Assembly (NCBI GenBank): GCA_017551865.1
Contig: JAFZKB010000030.1
Location: forward strand, 248,001 to 312,000
DNA length: 64,000 nt
Source of the DNA: Clostridiales bacterium
GTDB lineage: Bacteria > Bacillota > Clostridia > Saccharofermentanales > Saccharofermentanaceae
Direction of reading: 5' to 3'
Shown here one piece after another: positions 1 to 8,556 of the stretch (position 1 is its first letter; each line of letters opens with the position of its first letter). A program made the translations under genes and the position numbers. Below the pieces are notes generated by a model. It searched no databases and had not been told where the DNA came from. It saw only the letters and a list, made by a program, of their open reading frames with translations.

Positions 1-517
1 TGATGCCGCCGATCCCATTTTCACTGAGATAGGAATTGAGTGCATTCCTCTGCTCGTAGGTAACGCCTTTCATGACCTGAATATAGGTCTTATCCGTCTG
101 TCCGAGCCAGTCGATCATCTTCTGCGGATCTACGCCGATCAGGATCGAGAAATTCTCGGCGATCTGCTGGACCGTCTGCGGATCTTTTCGACCCTCCTGG
201 GATTTCAGAACATCGGACGGCGTCATGCCGATCGTGTATTCATATGTGGTACTGGCGAGGATATTGCCGTTTCGATCAAGGATATCGCCTCGTTCCGGCA
301 CTTCCTTAATTCGCTGCCAGTGCATCTGAGACGCTTTATGGGAGTATTCTTCGTAATGGTCGTGCTGGATCCCGAACTGCACATGGATCAGGTATCCCAT
401 GAATGCAGAAAGCCCTAAAAAGACCATGACCAGAACGATCCTTCCGCCGATGCGGAAACGGGCCGTTCCGGTCTCATCTTTTACTTCGATATTCTGTCGT
501 TTCTCCTCAGAAGACAT
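1..517 (-). CDS. Penicillin-binding protein, FtsI/SpoVD type, N-terminal part (cut by window edge)
   Basis: The first 172 codons of a class B penicillin-binding protein, the transpeptidase that cross-links septal peptidoglycan. The cytoplasmic start is followed by one membrane segment at about residues 25-45, and then by the motif RGDILDRNGNILA (about residues 76-88), which is diagnostic of the PBP dimerisation domain. The transpeptidase domain lies outside the window. The ATG at 517 is preceded by a short AGGA and sits 31 nt after the ftsL-like gene. Position in the dcw cluster suggests FtsI/PBP2B; SpoVD cannot be excluded without the C-terminal PASTA region. Confidence 0.9.
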   Translation of the reverse strand, partial: MSSEEKRQNIEVKDETGTARFRIGGRIVLVMVFLGLSAFMGYLIHVQFGIQHDHYEEYSHKASQMHWQRIKEVPERGDILDRNGNILASTTYEYTIGMTPSDVLKSQEGRKDPQTVQQIAENFSILIGVDPQKMIDWLGQTDKTYIQVMKGVTYEQRNALNSYLSENGIGGI

Positions 518-548
518 TCCTGGTCCCCGCTTCTTCCCCGTCCGAGGA

Positions 549-1196
549 TCATGGCTCCTCTTCCGAATAGTATTTCGCCAGGTTGCGTTTGGCTTCCGTA
601 ACGATATCCTCCGTCAATCCAACGGAATTATAGGAACGACTCGTGGTCATTGAATCCTTCTTCGGCATCACCACATTGACGATCTGCCTATCATTCGGTT
701 CCACCATGCCAAGGCGCAGGCTGGCTGCTTTTCTCACCGATTCGAGGTCGGCATTGACAAAAAGTGTCTCGCGCAGCTGGCTGGTCTCCTGGCGCATCTT
801 ATCGATCTGGCGTTCTTTTTTATTGTTCGCAAAATTCATCGATGCGATCTGTGCTTCATTATACACCAGAAGTCCAAACAACGCGGTGACAAACGCCACG
901 GCTAAAGCGAACAAAATAAAGTCGCGAAAACGCTTCAGCGTCATGGAAAATGTCTTTTTGCGATAATTGTCGTATGCAGCAGCCATCGCACGCTTATTCT
1001 GCATGCGAATCCGCTTTTTCTTCTCTTCTTTTTGAAGCGTCAGGACTGTCCCCGCTTCTTCAAGTGCACTCATATAACGCTCCGCTTCGCCATCATCAAA
1101 AGCCATAAGATTGAGGCCAACAGCAAAATCTGTCCCTGTACGTTCATACAGAGCTTCCATGGATTGTCTTCTTGATGTCCTTACTGCCTGGGCCAT
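549..1196 (-). CDS. ftsL: FtsL-like septum formation protein
   Basis: A 215-residue single-pass membrane protein. About 92 cytoplasmic, lysine/arginine-rich residues precede a membrane helix near residues 93-112, followed by an extracytoplasmic coiled coil (about 113-150). The pattern RLGMVEP after the coil is typical of FtsL/DivIC proteins, which hold the septal FtsW-PBP complex together. It overlaps the rsmH end by 16 nt and precedes the PBP gene, exactly the position of ftsL in Firmicutes. Primary sequence in this family is poorly conserved, so the call rests on architecture and context. The cytoplasmic part is longer than in Bacillus FtsL. Confidence 0.8.
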   Translation of the reverse strand: MAQAVRTSRRQSMEALYERTGTDFAVGLNLMAFDDGEAERYMSALEEAGTVLTLQKEEKKKRIRMQNKRAMAAAYDNYRKKTFSMTLKRFRDFILFALAVAFVTALFGLLVYNEAQIASMNFANNKKERQIDKMRQETSQLRETLFVNADLESVRKAASLRLGMVEPNDRQIVNVVMPKKDSMTTSRSYNSVGLTEDIVTEAKRNLAKYYSEEEP

Positions 1197-2164
1197 ACCT
1201 CATCATTCCTTTCAAATACTCTCAGCTTCGCGCATCCCGAGCGTTTATTCTCCATAGCTTCTTTTTTAGACGCTACGATGGGCTTGCTATGGATGCATCG
1301 TCCCAACGGGCGTTTTCCGCATACACAGACCGGGAATTCTCTCGGGCAGGTGCACGGATTCTCAAGTTTACGGAAAGCTTCCTTGACCAGTCTGTCTTCC
1401 AGAGAATGGAAGGAGATCACCGCAAACCGACCATTGGCATTCAGCATGGAAGGCACGACTTCCAGAAGTTCGGATACGGAATCAAGTTCATGATTGACTT
1501 CGATCCTGATCGCCTGGAAGCACCGTCTTGCCGGATGCTGGTCTTCTTTTCTGGCGGCACGGGGCATCGCGCTTCTAATGATCTCCGCAAGGTCAGTCGT
1601 GGAACGGATCGGCGCTTCGGCTCTTCTTTTCACGATGACGGATGCGATGCGGCCTGCATATCTTTCCTCGCCGTATTCACGGAAGATCCTGGTAAGATCT
1701 CCTTCCGAATACTCATTGACCACCACTTCAGCCGAAAGCTCCTGCTTTTGGTTCATTCTCATGTCGAGAGGACCTTCCTGCATATAGGAAAAACCTCTGT
1801 CCACAGTGTCGATCTGATGCGAGGATACGCCAAGATCTGCGAGCACCCCGTCTACCTTTTCAATGTTCAACTCTTTGAGCACTTCCCCGAACTTCGAAAA
1901 GTCGGTCTTTACGAGCACCCATTTATCATTCGCTCCCAGCGCCTCTCTTCTCTTCTCACAGGCCGCCAGAGCTTCATCGTCTTTATCCAGTGAGATCAGT
2001 TTTCCGTGATCTCCGAGTCTTTCTACGATTCCGGCGCTATGTCCGCCGCCACCAGCTGTACAGTCCACATAGATCCCGTCCGGCTTGATGGCCAGACCCT
2101 CCATACATTCCTCAAAAAGGACCGGAATGTGATGGAAATTACAATCCTGTGATCTCGTATCCAT
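1181..2164 (-). CDS. rsmH: 16S rRNA (cytosine1402-N4)-methyltransferase RsmH
   Basis: SAM-dependent methyltransferase (MraW) that modifies C1402 of 16S rRNA. Seen here: the N-terminal HIPVLFEE, SAM motif VDCTAGGGGHS, DKDDEAL, VLADLGVSSHQID and the C-terminal FHSLEDRLVK. The frame is open to 2284, but the ATG at 2164 gives 327 residues, near the family length, and only a 26-nt overlap with mraZ; an ATG at 2206 is an alternative. Second gene of the dcw cluster. Confidence 0.95.
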   Translation of the reverse strand: MDTRSQDCNFHHIPVLFEECMEGLAIKPDGIYVDCTAGGGGHSAGIVERLGDHGKLISLDKDDEALAACEKRREALGANDKWVLVKTDFSKFGEVLKELNIEKVDGVLADLGVSSHQIDTVDRGFSYMQEGPLDMRMNQKQELSAEVVVNEYSEGDLTRIFREYGEERYAGRIASVIVKRRAEAPIRSTTDLAEIIRSAMPRAARKEDQHPARRCFQAIRIEVNHELDSVSELLEVVPSMLNANGRFAVISFHSLEDRLVKEAFRKLENPCTCPREFPVCVCGKRPLGRCIHSKPIVASKKEAMENKRSGCAKLRVFERNDEVWPRQ

Positions 2165-2573
2165 CCAGATCGATACTCTCCTGTTCAGCTTCTTCGTTCT
2201 GTGCATCGTAGTATCTCTTCGTGCAGATCTCGAGCATATCGCTTTCGATCTGGTAAATGCAGATCTCGTCGGAAGGAACGGCATCGATCCTGTTCCAGAG
2301 CTCGGAGCTTACCGAGATACGTCCCTGGGAATCGAGTTCGCATTCCAGTGCCTCACCGATGATCTGACGTCTTGCGTGACGGATCTTCGGGTTGGTCATC
2401 GGGATCTTACTGAACTGTTCCACGATGTCCTGAAAGTGCTGTTCGCCATAGATGCTGAGATAGCCTTTGTCCTGGTTCAATGTCACGAACATGGGCGAAC
2501 CGATCTGATCCCGGAGTTTTGCCGGAATGAAGATCCTTCCCTTCGCATCCATTTTGTTGATGAAACGAGCCAT
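2139..2573 (-). CDS. mraZ: Transcriptional regulator MraZ
   Basis: A 144-residue protein with two AbrB-like SpoVT folds, each carrying the hallmark DxKGRI or DSQGRI motif (DAKGRIFIPAKLR near residue 9 and DSQGRISVSSELW near residue 81). MraZ binds tandem repeats in its own promoter and controls the division cluster. The ATG at 2573 follows GGAGAAG. First gene of the mraZ-rsmH-ftsL-PBP operon; its own operator is visible upstream at 2633-2652. Confidence 0.97.
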   Translation of the reverse strand: MARFINKMDAKGRIFIPAKLRDQIGSPMFVTLNQDKGYLSIYGEQHFQDIVEQFSKIPMTNPKIRHARRQIIGEALECELDSQGRISVSSELWNRIDAVPSDEICIYQIESDMLEICTKRYYDAQNEEAEQESIDLDGYEITGL

Positions 2574-2632
2574 GCTTCTCCTTCTCTACTTGCTTGAAAT
2601 TCACCACCATTCAACACCGGCACTGAACTTCC

Positions 2633-2652
2633 GCACCACTTTTCACCACTTT
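2633..2652 (-). promoter_or_regulatory. MraZ boxes (operator)
   Basis: On the minus strand two tandem 10-bp units, AAAGTGGTGA and AAAGTGGTGC, lie just downstream of the mraZ -10 box. This agrees with the known MraZ site AAAGTGKNNN in tandem. A third unit in the next 10 bp is not clear. The position across the start of transcription suggests autorepression. Confidence 0.75.
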
Positions 2653-2660
2653 CTGATGCT

Positions 2661-2689
2661 ATTTTATTCAAATTGCGTTTACATTTCAA
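2661..2689 (-). promoter_or_regulatory. Sigma-A promoter of the mraZ operon
   Basis: Minus-strand TTGAAA (2684-2689), 17-bp spacer, TAAAAT (2661-2666). Transcription would begin about 2654, right at the MraZ boxes, with a leader of about 80 nt. Confidence 0.75.
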
Positions 2690-2834
2690 TAGTGTTTCAG
2701 GAAGAAAACCTAGAGAATAGTGAATTTTCGGGTCCAAAGCCGAACAAACGCTCGTTTTTGTTCTTTTTTCGCAAAAATCAGATCGTTCATGCTTCTCTGA
2801 CGGCAGATTCGGCTCTTTGCGGTGAACGCCGATT

Positions 2835-3153
2835 CATGGGAAATCTAAGAGCATAAGAAAACCCATGCCACTTCTCACAGCCGCTTTCATGGGAACAAGA
2901 GAAAGGGAAAGAATCCCCATGCCCTTCTCTCTGACGGGTTTTATGGGATTAGTGAGAAAACTGCAATTCCCATGACCAGATATGTCTATTTCGTCATGGG
3001 TAAACTAAGGACCGAAGAAAACCCATGACCAAGAGGGCATGGGAAATTCCAAATACTTCTATTCCCCATGAAAAAACCTTCAAAATCAGGCATGGGAAAT
3101 CCCAAATGCTTCTAATTCCCATGAAAAGGTCTTCCAACTCAGGCATGGGAAAA
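2835..3153. repeat. 53-bp-period array of alternating CATGGGA / TCCCATG half-sites
   Basis: Seven forward half-sites (CATGGG, one variant TATGGG) start at 2835, 2888, 2942, 2995, 3038, 3091 and 3144. Six inverted half-sites (CCCATG) start at 2862, 2916, 2969, 3022, 3065 and 3118. Forward-to-reverse spacing is 27-28 bp and reverse-to-forward is 26 bp, except one that is 16. The period is thus 53 bp with a single 43-bp unit, one helical turn shorter. The half-sites are conserved while most spacers differ; only units 3038-3090 and 3091-3143 are alike throughout. It lies between the mraZ promoter and the terminator of the rodA operon and overlaps no convincing gene. Function unknown. Confidence 0.9.
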
Positions 3154-3196
3154 GACCATACATCCAAATCCCCCTCCTCCTCACTCGAAATCAAGC

Positions 3197-3257
3197 ACAA
3201 AAAAGCACTTTCCCAAGATTTTCGGGTCTTACCCAAAACCGGCACGGGAAAGTGCTT
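3197..3257 (-). terminator. Rho-independent terminator after rodA
   Basis: Arms AAGCACTTTCCC (3203-3214) and GGGAAAGTGCTT (3246-3257) pair perfectly over 12 bp with a 31-nt loop. On the minus strand the stem is followed by a run of T (complement of 3197-3204). It ends the rimP-to-rodA operon. Confidence 0.8.
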
Positions 3258-3285
3258 ACTATAATTATTCAAAACAGAAAGGATA

Positions 3286-4416
3286 CTAGGCCGAGGATGC
3301 CCGCCTGTCCATCGAGATATTCAATATAAATCCCAAAGAGATGAAGTTTACCATCATTGCCGTACCACCATAGCTGACGAAAGGAAGCGGGATTCCGGTG
3401 ATCGGCAGCAGTCCGACGCACATGCCCATATTCTCGATAAAGTGGAAGGCATACGAACCCGTAAGGCCGACAACGATATATGAATAGGCCTTTCGAGAAG
3501 ACTTCGACGCGACATAGAGGCAGCGCACCAGAAAGAAGAATGCCAGCAGCAGGATGGCTGTTGTTCCGATAAAACCCATTCTCTCGGATACCGCGGAATA
3601 GATAAAGTCAGACTCCTTAACCGGAACTTTTACGAGGATGCCCGTGTGGTTTCCCGTAAGGCCGCCGGAAGCGATCGCCTGTTTTGACTGCACGAGGTTC
3701 CACTCGGACACCGGGTCGGAACCTTCGAAGATCAGAGACAGGATACGCTTCTTCTGATAAGGTTTCAGATAGAAGTTCCATACGATCGGGATAACGCCAA
3801 CGACAGCTCCTGAGATCGCCAGAAGGAAGTATCTGTACTTCATGTTCCAGATAAAGAGCATGCAGACCAGGGAGAAAAAGATAACCATCGCCGTACCGAA
3901 GTCAGGCTGCTTCAGGATCAGCAGCAGCGGCACACCGTAGATGATACCGAGATACACCCATCCGCGAAGAAGCGTGATGGTCTTGGTTCCCATATCCTCG
4001 AGAACATATGAGGTAACGATGACCAGTCCGATCTTTGTGAGCTCGGATGGCTGGAACGTACCCAGGATCGGGAGCTTCATCCACGAGTCGGCACCCCAGG
4101 TACTCTCGAGCGTAAAGCCGTCGATCAGGACGTATATCAGTAGCAGAATGGATACGCCGTAGAATATCCATCCGATCAGTTTCATGAACTGTGTGTCGAG
4201 AAGACAGATAACGAAAGCGATCGTTACGCCGATCACGGCGGCGATCGCCTGTTTATAGAAGATACCGGGGTATCCTTCGAAACCCTGGGAAAGTACGAGA
4301 TTTAACACATAAAGCCCGATCGTCGTAATGGACAGGATCGGTATGATCAGCCAGAAATCGACGGTGCGAAGCGAATTATTCTTGAGAAATTCGATACCGG
4401 ACTTGCCTTGATTCAT
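3286..4416 (-). CDS. rodA: Rod-shape SEDS glycosyltransferase RodA (FtsW/RodA/SpoVE family)
   Basis: A 376-residue polytopic membrane protein of the SEDS family, which polymerises lipid II into glycan strands together with a class B PBP. Visible motifs are QPSELTK, KQPDFGTA, VKESDFIYSAVSERMGFIG and, near the C-terminus, GIPLPFVSYGGTAM. About ten membrane helices can be seen. Motifs and length favour RodA over FtsW. It lies 9 nt after lgt and is the last gene before the terminator. Confidence 0.92.
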   Translation of the reverse strand: MNQGKSGIEFLKNNSLRTVDFWLIIPILSITTIGLYVLNLVLSQGFEGYPGIFYKQAIAAVIGVTIAFVICLLDTQFMKLIGWIFYGVSILLLIYVLIDGFTLESTWGADSWMKLPILGTFQPSELTKIGLVIVTSYVLEDMGTKTITLLRGWVYLGIIYGVPLLLILKQPDFGTAMVIFFSLVCMLFIWNMKYRYFLLAISGAVVGVIPIVWNFYLKPYQKKRILSLIFEGSDPVSEWNLVQSKQAIASGGLTGNHTGILVKVPVKESDFIYSAVSERMGFIGTTAILLLAFFFLVRCLYVASKSSRKAYSYIVVGLTGSYAFHFIENMGMCVGLLPITGIPLPFVSYGGTAMMVNFISLGFILNISMDRRASSA

Positions 4417-4425
4417 CTGTACCTC

Positions 4426-5541
4426 TTACTCCTCCGAGGAATCTTCAGAATCACTTTCACCCTCATCAGATTCGGAATCCCCCTCCTGGGACTCCTCCTC
4501 GTCTTCCTCCTCTTCCTCTTCATCTTCGATCGTAAAGGAAGATTTGGACAGTCTTTCTACGCGGTCTTCCACATCTTCGTCCTCTTCGTAAGCACGAAGC
4601 TTCTCTTCTTTTCTTCTCTGGGCATCACGGAGCATCTGCTCATCTGCCTTGATGAACTTCTCCGGGATCGGCTTCTTTTCCCAGTCGAAGATGCGGCCGA
4701 GGGAAAGAAGGATCAGACCTAAAACGATAAGGATCAGAGAAAGGACCTGAGAGATGCGAAGATCGGTTCCCGAAATGTACAGGGAGTCTGTACGCAGTCC
4801 TTCGATAAAGAAACGGACGATACCGTAGAAAATGCAGTAGCATGCTGTGACCGTCCATGGACGCTTGCTCTTCTTTCTCACCGCAAGAAGGACGAAGAAA
4901 AGCGCGAATGTGCAGACGGATTCGTAAAAGAATGTCGGGTGTACCGGCTTACTGGAATCCAGGTTCGGGCAGTGAACACTGAGATAACGGGAGATCTGAG
5001 TACTCTTCATGCCCCACGGAAGATCTGTGGTCGTACCGAAAGCTTCCTGGTTGAAGAAGTTGCCCCAGCGGCCGATTGCCTGACCGAGCGGGATATATAC
5101 CATAGCAAAATCCCAAACTGCATATACCGGAACTTTGCGGATCTTACCCATAAGGAATACCGCCAGAACCGCACCGAGAACACCGCCGTAGATGGCAAGT
5201 CCGCCGCCTCGTACGTTAAAGATCTCGCCAAGGGTCGCCTTGATATCACCCTTTACATAGTAGGAGCTCCACTCGCAGGCCACGTAGTAAAGTCTTGCGC
5301 CCACGAATGCCATCGGAATCGCCAGAAGACAGAAGTCGGTAAGAAGATCCGGCGTCAGGCCGTGCTTTCTGCACTGCTTCATGGCCATAACCAGGCAAAG
5401 CGCAACCGCGAAAGCGATCAGGACGCCGTACCAGTATAGCTTTAATCCACCGATCTCCAGCGCCACATTACTGATATGAAATTTCCAGCCTAAGCCGGGG
5501 AACGTTACATAGTCTTTTTCAAGTGCAAATAAGTAATGCAT
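4426..5541 (-). CDS. lgt: Prolipoprotein diacylglyceryl transferase Lgt with acidic C-terminal tail
   Basis: Integral membrane enzyme that moves diacylglycerol from phosphatidylglycerol to the lipobox cysteine of prolipoproteins. Motifs seen: WYGVLIAF, GARLYYV, the Lgt signature around GQAIGRWGNFFNQEAFG, and HPTFFYES. The catalytic core ends near residue 285. It is followed by about 85 residues that become almost purely Glu/Asp/Ser, which Lgt proteins usually lack. Upstream ribF ends 44 nt before the start codon. Confidence 0.95.
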   Translation of the reverse strand: MHYLFALEKDYVTFPGLGWKFHISNVALEIGGLKLYWYGVLIAFAVALCLVMAMKQCRKHGLTPDLLTDFCLLAIPMAFVGARLYYVACEWSSYYVKGDIKATLGEIFNVRGGGLAIYGGVLGAVLAVFLMGKIRKVPVYAVWDFAMVYIPLGQAIGRWGNFFNQEAFGTTTDLPWGMKSTQISRYLSVHCPNLDSSKPVHPTFFYESVCTFALFFVLLAVRKKSKRPWTVTACYCIFYGIVRFFIEGLRTDSLYISGTDLRISQVLSLILIVLGLILLSLGRIFDWEKKPIPEKFIKADEQMLRDAQRRKEEKLRAYEEDEDVEDRVERLSKSSFTIEDEEEEEEDEEESQEGDSESDEGESDSEDSSEE

Positions 5542-5585
5542 CTTAAACCCTCATTTCTCTTCTTTCTTGTCCACGCACTATAATA

Positions 5586-6572
5586 TCACACATAGCCCTC
5601 AAATCGAACAGGTATTTGACGGCTTTTGTGGTATTTCCTGGTTTCTATCTGGTCCTTCTGCATCTGCGATTGCAGCTCGTCGATGGACGAGAACTGTTTT
5701 TCGGGACGGATAAAGGATAAAAGCAGCACAGTACCATGTGTTCCGTAAAGCTGCATATGCTGATCGAAAAGCATCGTTTCCGTGAGCGGCAGTGTGTCAT
5801 CCTTGTTGACTGTAGGTCGCAGCCCGATGTTCGTAATGGACGGATAGAGTTTCCCGTCGTGAATGTAAGCGGAAGCATATACACCGAACTTCGGGATCAT
5901 TTTCTGCGAAGGAATACGGATGTTGGCCGTCGGGAACCCGAGTTTTCTTCCGAGCTGCTGGCCTTTTTCGACCATGCCTGAAAAAGCGACCGGATGTCCC
6001 AGAAGCGTCTCGGCTTTATCCACCTCACCGCTGGCGATCAGTTCTCTTACCCAGCTTGAGGAGATCCTCCGGTCTTCGTAGTTGATAGGATCGACAGCGA
6101 TTATAGTGATGCCGTTCTTATCGCCCCAGTTTTGAAGCGTCTTTACGTCTCCGGTACGGTCTTTGCCGAAACGGTAGTCTCTTCCGACTACGACGACTCT
6201 TGTATTCATCCAGCCTTTCAGGCAGACTTCCATAAACTTATCCGGACTCATGTCCTTGACTTTCTCGTTAAACGGAAGCGCGAAAAGATCGTCGATCCCC
6301 ATATGTGAGACCAGATGACAACGTTCCGGATATGTCGTGATCAGATTGTTCTGGGATTTGGACGCCGGCGGATTCTCAAACGTCTGCACCGCGGCGCGGA
6401 TGTTATATTCTTTGGCCGCCTCGAGCATGGTATGGAAGATCTTCTGGTGTCCGAGATGCACACCGTCGAAATACCCGAGCGCCACGGCTCTCTGGGCGGT
6501 GACTTCGGTCGCGCTGAAAGGATTGGAGATCAGCTTTCCCTCTTTATTGATGATACAGTTCCAGACGATCAT
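5586..6572 (-). CDS. ribF: Bifunctional riboflavin kinase / FAD synthetase RibF
   Basis: Makes FMN and FAD from riboflavin and ATP. The N-terminal FAD synthetase domain shows GYFDGVHLGHQ (about residues 33-43) and later SSSWVRELI. The C-terminal riboflavin kinase domain shows GRKLGFPTANI and ITNIGLRPTV. At 328 residues it has the usual length. It starts 2 nt after truB ends, in the rimP-rodA operon. Confidence 0.96.
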   Translation of the reverse strand: MIVWNCIINKEGKLISNPFSATEVTAQRAVALGYFDGVHLGHQKIFHTMLEAAKEYNIRAAVQTFENPPASKSQNNLITTYPERCHLVSHMGIDDLFALPFNEKVKDMSPDKFMEVCLKGWMNTRVVVVGRDYRFGKDRTGDVKTLQNWGDKNGITIIAVDPINYEDRRISSSWVRELIASGEVDKAETLLGHPVAFSGMVEKGQQLGRKLGFPTANIRIPSQKMIPKFGVYASAYIHDGKLYPSITNIGLRPTVNKDDTLPLTETMLFDQHMQLYGTHGTVLLLSFIRPEKQFSSIDELQSQMQKDQIETRKYHKSRQIPVRFEGYV

Positions 6573-6574
6573 GC

Positions 6575-7534
6575 TTACGCGAATACCCTTTCTTCCCGGA
6601 TCAGGAGGCTTCCTTCCTCTTCTTCGGAATAGATCACGGCCACCGGCTTTCCATCGTATACCGCGAGGATCCTGTCAGAAGGTCTCGCTTCTATGGTTTC
6701 CATTCTATCTTTAAAAGCGGAGAAATCAAGTTTTTTCCCGTTTCGAAGATCGGCGGCTTCCGTTTCCGAGACCTCGATCCTCAATAGTCCTCCCATGGCG
6801 CATATCTCTTCTTTGAGAAAAGATCCGTCCCCGGAACTGTATTTTTCCTCGAGTTCTTCCAGCGTTATGGCCTCGTTGATGGAAAAATTCCCGCAGGAAA
6901 GTCGTCTCAGTTCTTTGCAGTACGCGCCGAATCCGAGTTTTTCCCCGATATCCTCACATAGCGACCGGATATAGGTGCCCTTGCTGCAGTGCACAGTCAT
7001 ATCGACAAAAAAGGTCTCTTGCTCTTCGTAGATCCTGTGGACCGCAATATCGTAGATCGTAACGTGACGCTCCGGGATCTCGACTGTCTCACCTTTTCGT
7101 GCATAGTCATAGGCCGGCCTTCCCTTGATCTTGATCGCCGAATACATTGACGGGACCTGTGTGATATTGCCGATCATGGAGGAGACACTTTCCCTGATCT
7201 TCCTATAGTCTTCTTTACGAAGTGCTTCCGCTTCTTCCCGATCCGGTTTTCTTCCGCCGACCGCTTCTCCGTCCCGGTCTCCTGTCGAGGTGATCGTCCC
7301 GAGTTCCATCAGGGCACGGTAGGTCTTATCGTCCTTTTCCATATAACGAAGGACACGCGTCCCTTTTCCGACCGCTACGGTAAGAAGCCCGGTAGCGAAG
7401 GGATCGAGGGTCCCGGCGTGTCCTGCCTTTTTCGTATGTAGTATTTTCCGAACGCGTGAAACGACCGAAAACGACGTCATGCCTTCGGGTTTATCTACGA
7501 GGATAATGCCGCTTAAAGATCCTTCGGCGTTCAT
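6575..7534 (-). CDS. truB: tRNA pseudouridine55 synthase TruB
   Basis: Forms pseudouridine 55 in the T-loop of tRNAs. The N-terminal ILVDKPEGMTSF and the catalytic-aspartate motif HAGTLDPFATGLL are intact, as is GTYIRSLCEDIG further on. At 319 residues it carries a C-terminal extension like other Firmicutes TruB proteins. Start and nrnA stop overlap by 4 nt (ATGA), implying coupled translation. Confidence 0.96.
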   Translation of the reverse strand: MNAEGSLSGIILVDKPEGMTSFSVVSRVRKILHTKKAGHAGTLDPFATGLLTVAVGKGTRVLRYMEKDDKTYRALMELGTITSTGDRDGEAVGGRKPDREEAEALRKEDYRKIRESVSSMIGNITQVPSMYSAIKIKGRPAYDYARKGETVEIPERHVTIYDIAVHRIYEEQETFFVDMTVHCSKGTYIRSLCEDIGEKLGFGAYCKELRRLSCGNFSINEAITLEELEEKYSSGDGSFLKEEICAMGGLLRIEVSETEAADLRNGKKLDFSAFKDRMETIEARPSDRILAVYDGKPVAVIYSEEEEGSLLIREERVFA

Positions 7535-8556
7535 GCTTTCTCCATATAAGCGACCGCCTCTTTGACGATCTTGTCGACAAAGGAATCGATATCCATGTTC
7601 TTTCCGCTGAAACCGGCCGCGCGGTGATGTCCGCCGCCGCCCATGGTCTGTGCGAAATCCGCAGCATCAAAGCCGACTTTGGTCCGGCAGTTGACACGCA
7701 GTTCTCCATCTTCGTTCTCACGTACGACGAATGCCGCAAGCACGGTATCAATGTCTCTTAGGACATTGACGATGCCGTCCGCAGCTCCTTCCGGCGCATT
7801 CGTAGAATCCATCATCTCCCGGGTGATCTTCGTAATGGCGATCTTTCCATCGGCAAAAAGCTGCATCCCCGCCATGGCCATGCCATGTAGACGCACTTTG
7901 CCTTCACAGGTCTCATCGAAAAGATGGTACGCGTTATCGGTAACGTTCGCGCCTCTTTCCATCAGGTCCGCTGCGATGCGGAAAGAACTGGCTCTGGTAT
8001 TTTCATAGGAAAACCTTCCCGAGTCGGACTGAATACCTACCATGAGGCAGTCCGCCACAAAACGGTCGATCAGGACCTGCCCGCAGATCTTCTCCCAGGA
8101 CTGCAGGATCACATACATCAGTTCTGCGCAGGAAGCGGACTTCCCGTCGACGTAAGCATATTCTCTTGTATTGGTCGCGGAAACATGGTGGTCGACGACC
8201 ACGACTTTTTCCGCATTCTCGAAAAGATCCTCCGCCGCGCCCATACGGTGTCCTTCCGAACAGTCGACGGCAAATGCCAGACCCTGACGGGCCCTGATCT
8301 CTTCTTTGTTTTCTTCCGTTACGATCGTGACCAGATCATCGGGAACGTTCATGAACTGAAGTCTCGGCGGGATAGCAACTTCCAGAATGACCTTCGCCTG
8401 ATAGCCCATCTTTACCAAAGATGCCGCCAGCGCAGAAGCCGTGCCCAGGCAGTCGCCATCGACACGGGCATGCGGGAATATCTGGATCTCTTTTTCCTTA
8501 GCGGAACGAAGATAGTCGTATACTCGTCTGCCAAACTCATTCATGGTTTCCGGCAC
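7531..8556 (-). CDS. nrnA: DHH/DHHA1 phosphoesterase (NrnA, nanoRNase / pAp phosphatase)
   Basis: Degrades short oligoribonucleotides or pAp. DHH-family motifs are present: HARVDGDCLGTASAL, the acidic/histidine VDHHVSATN, and the C-terminal DHHA1 motif GGGGHHRAAGF. Length 341. It lies between rbfA (20-nt overlap) and truB, the standard place in Firmicutes. Some members act on cyclic-dinucleotide breakdown products, which would fit the c-di-AMP receptor darA at 61811. Confidence 0.93.
   Translation of the reverse strand: MPETMNEFGRRVYDYLRSAKEKEIQIFPHARVDGDCLGTASALAASLVKMGYQAKVILEVAIPPRLQFMNVPDDLVTIVTEENKEEIRARQGLAFAVDCSEGHRMGAAEDLFENAEKVVVVDHHVSATNTREYAYVDGKSASCAELMYVILQSWEKICGQVLIDRFVADCLMVGIQSDSGRFSYENTRASSFRIAADLMERGANVTDNAYHLFDETCEGKVRLHGMAMAGMQLFADGKIAITKITREMMDSTNAPEGAADGIVNVLRDIDTVLAAFVVRENEDGELRVNCRTKVGFDAADFAQTMGGGGHHRAAGFSGKNMDIDSFVDKIVKEAVAYMEKA

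Noticed and set aside
2165..2284. Longer rsmH start at 2284
   Set aside because: Would overlap mraZ by 146 nt and add an unconserved N-terminus.
2742..2769. Rightward terminator GAACAAA...TTTGTTC plus T-run
   Set aside because: Stem is only 7 bp and no rightward gene precedes it; kept as a possible barrier to antisense transcription only.
2835..3272. CRISPR array or small genes in the CATGGGA region
   Set aside because: Repeats are 6-8 bp and alternate in orientation; the short frames on either strand only mirror the repeat and have no SD.
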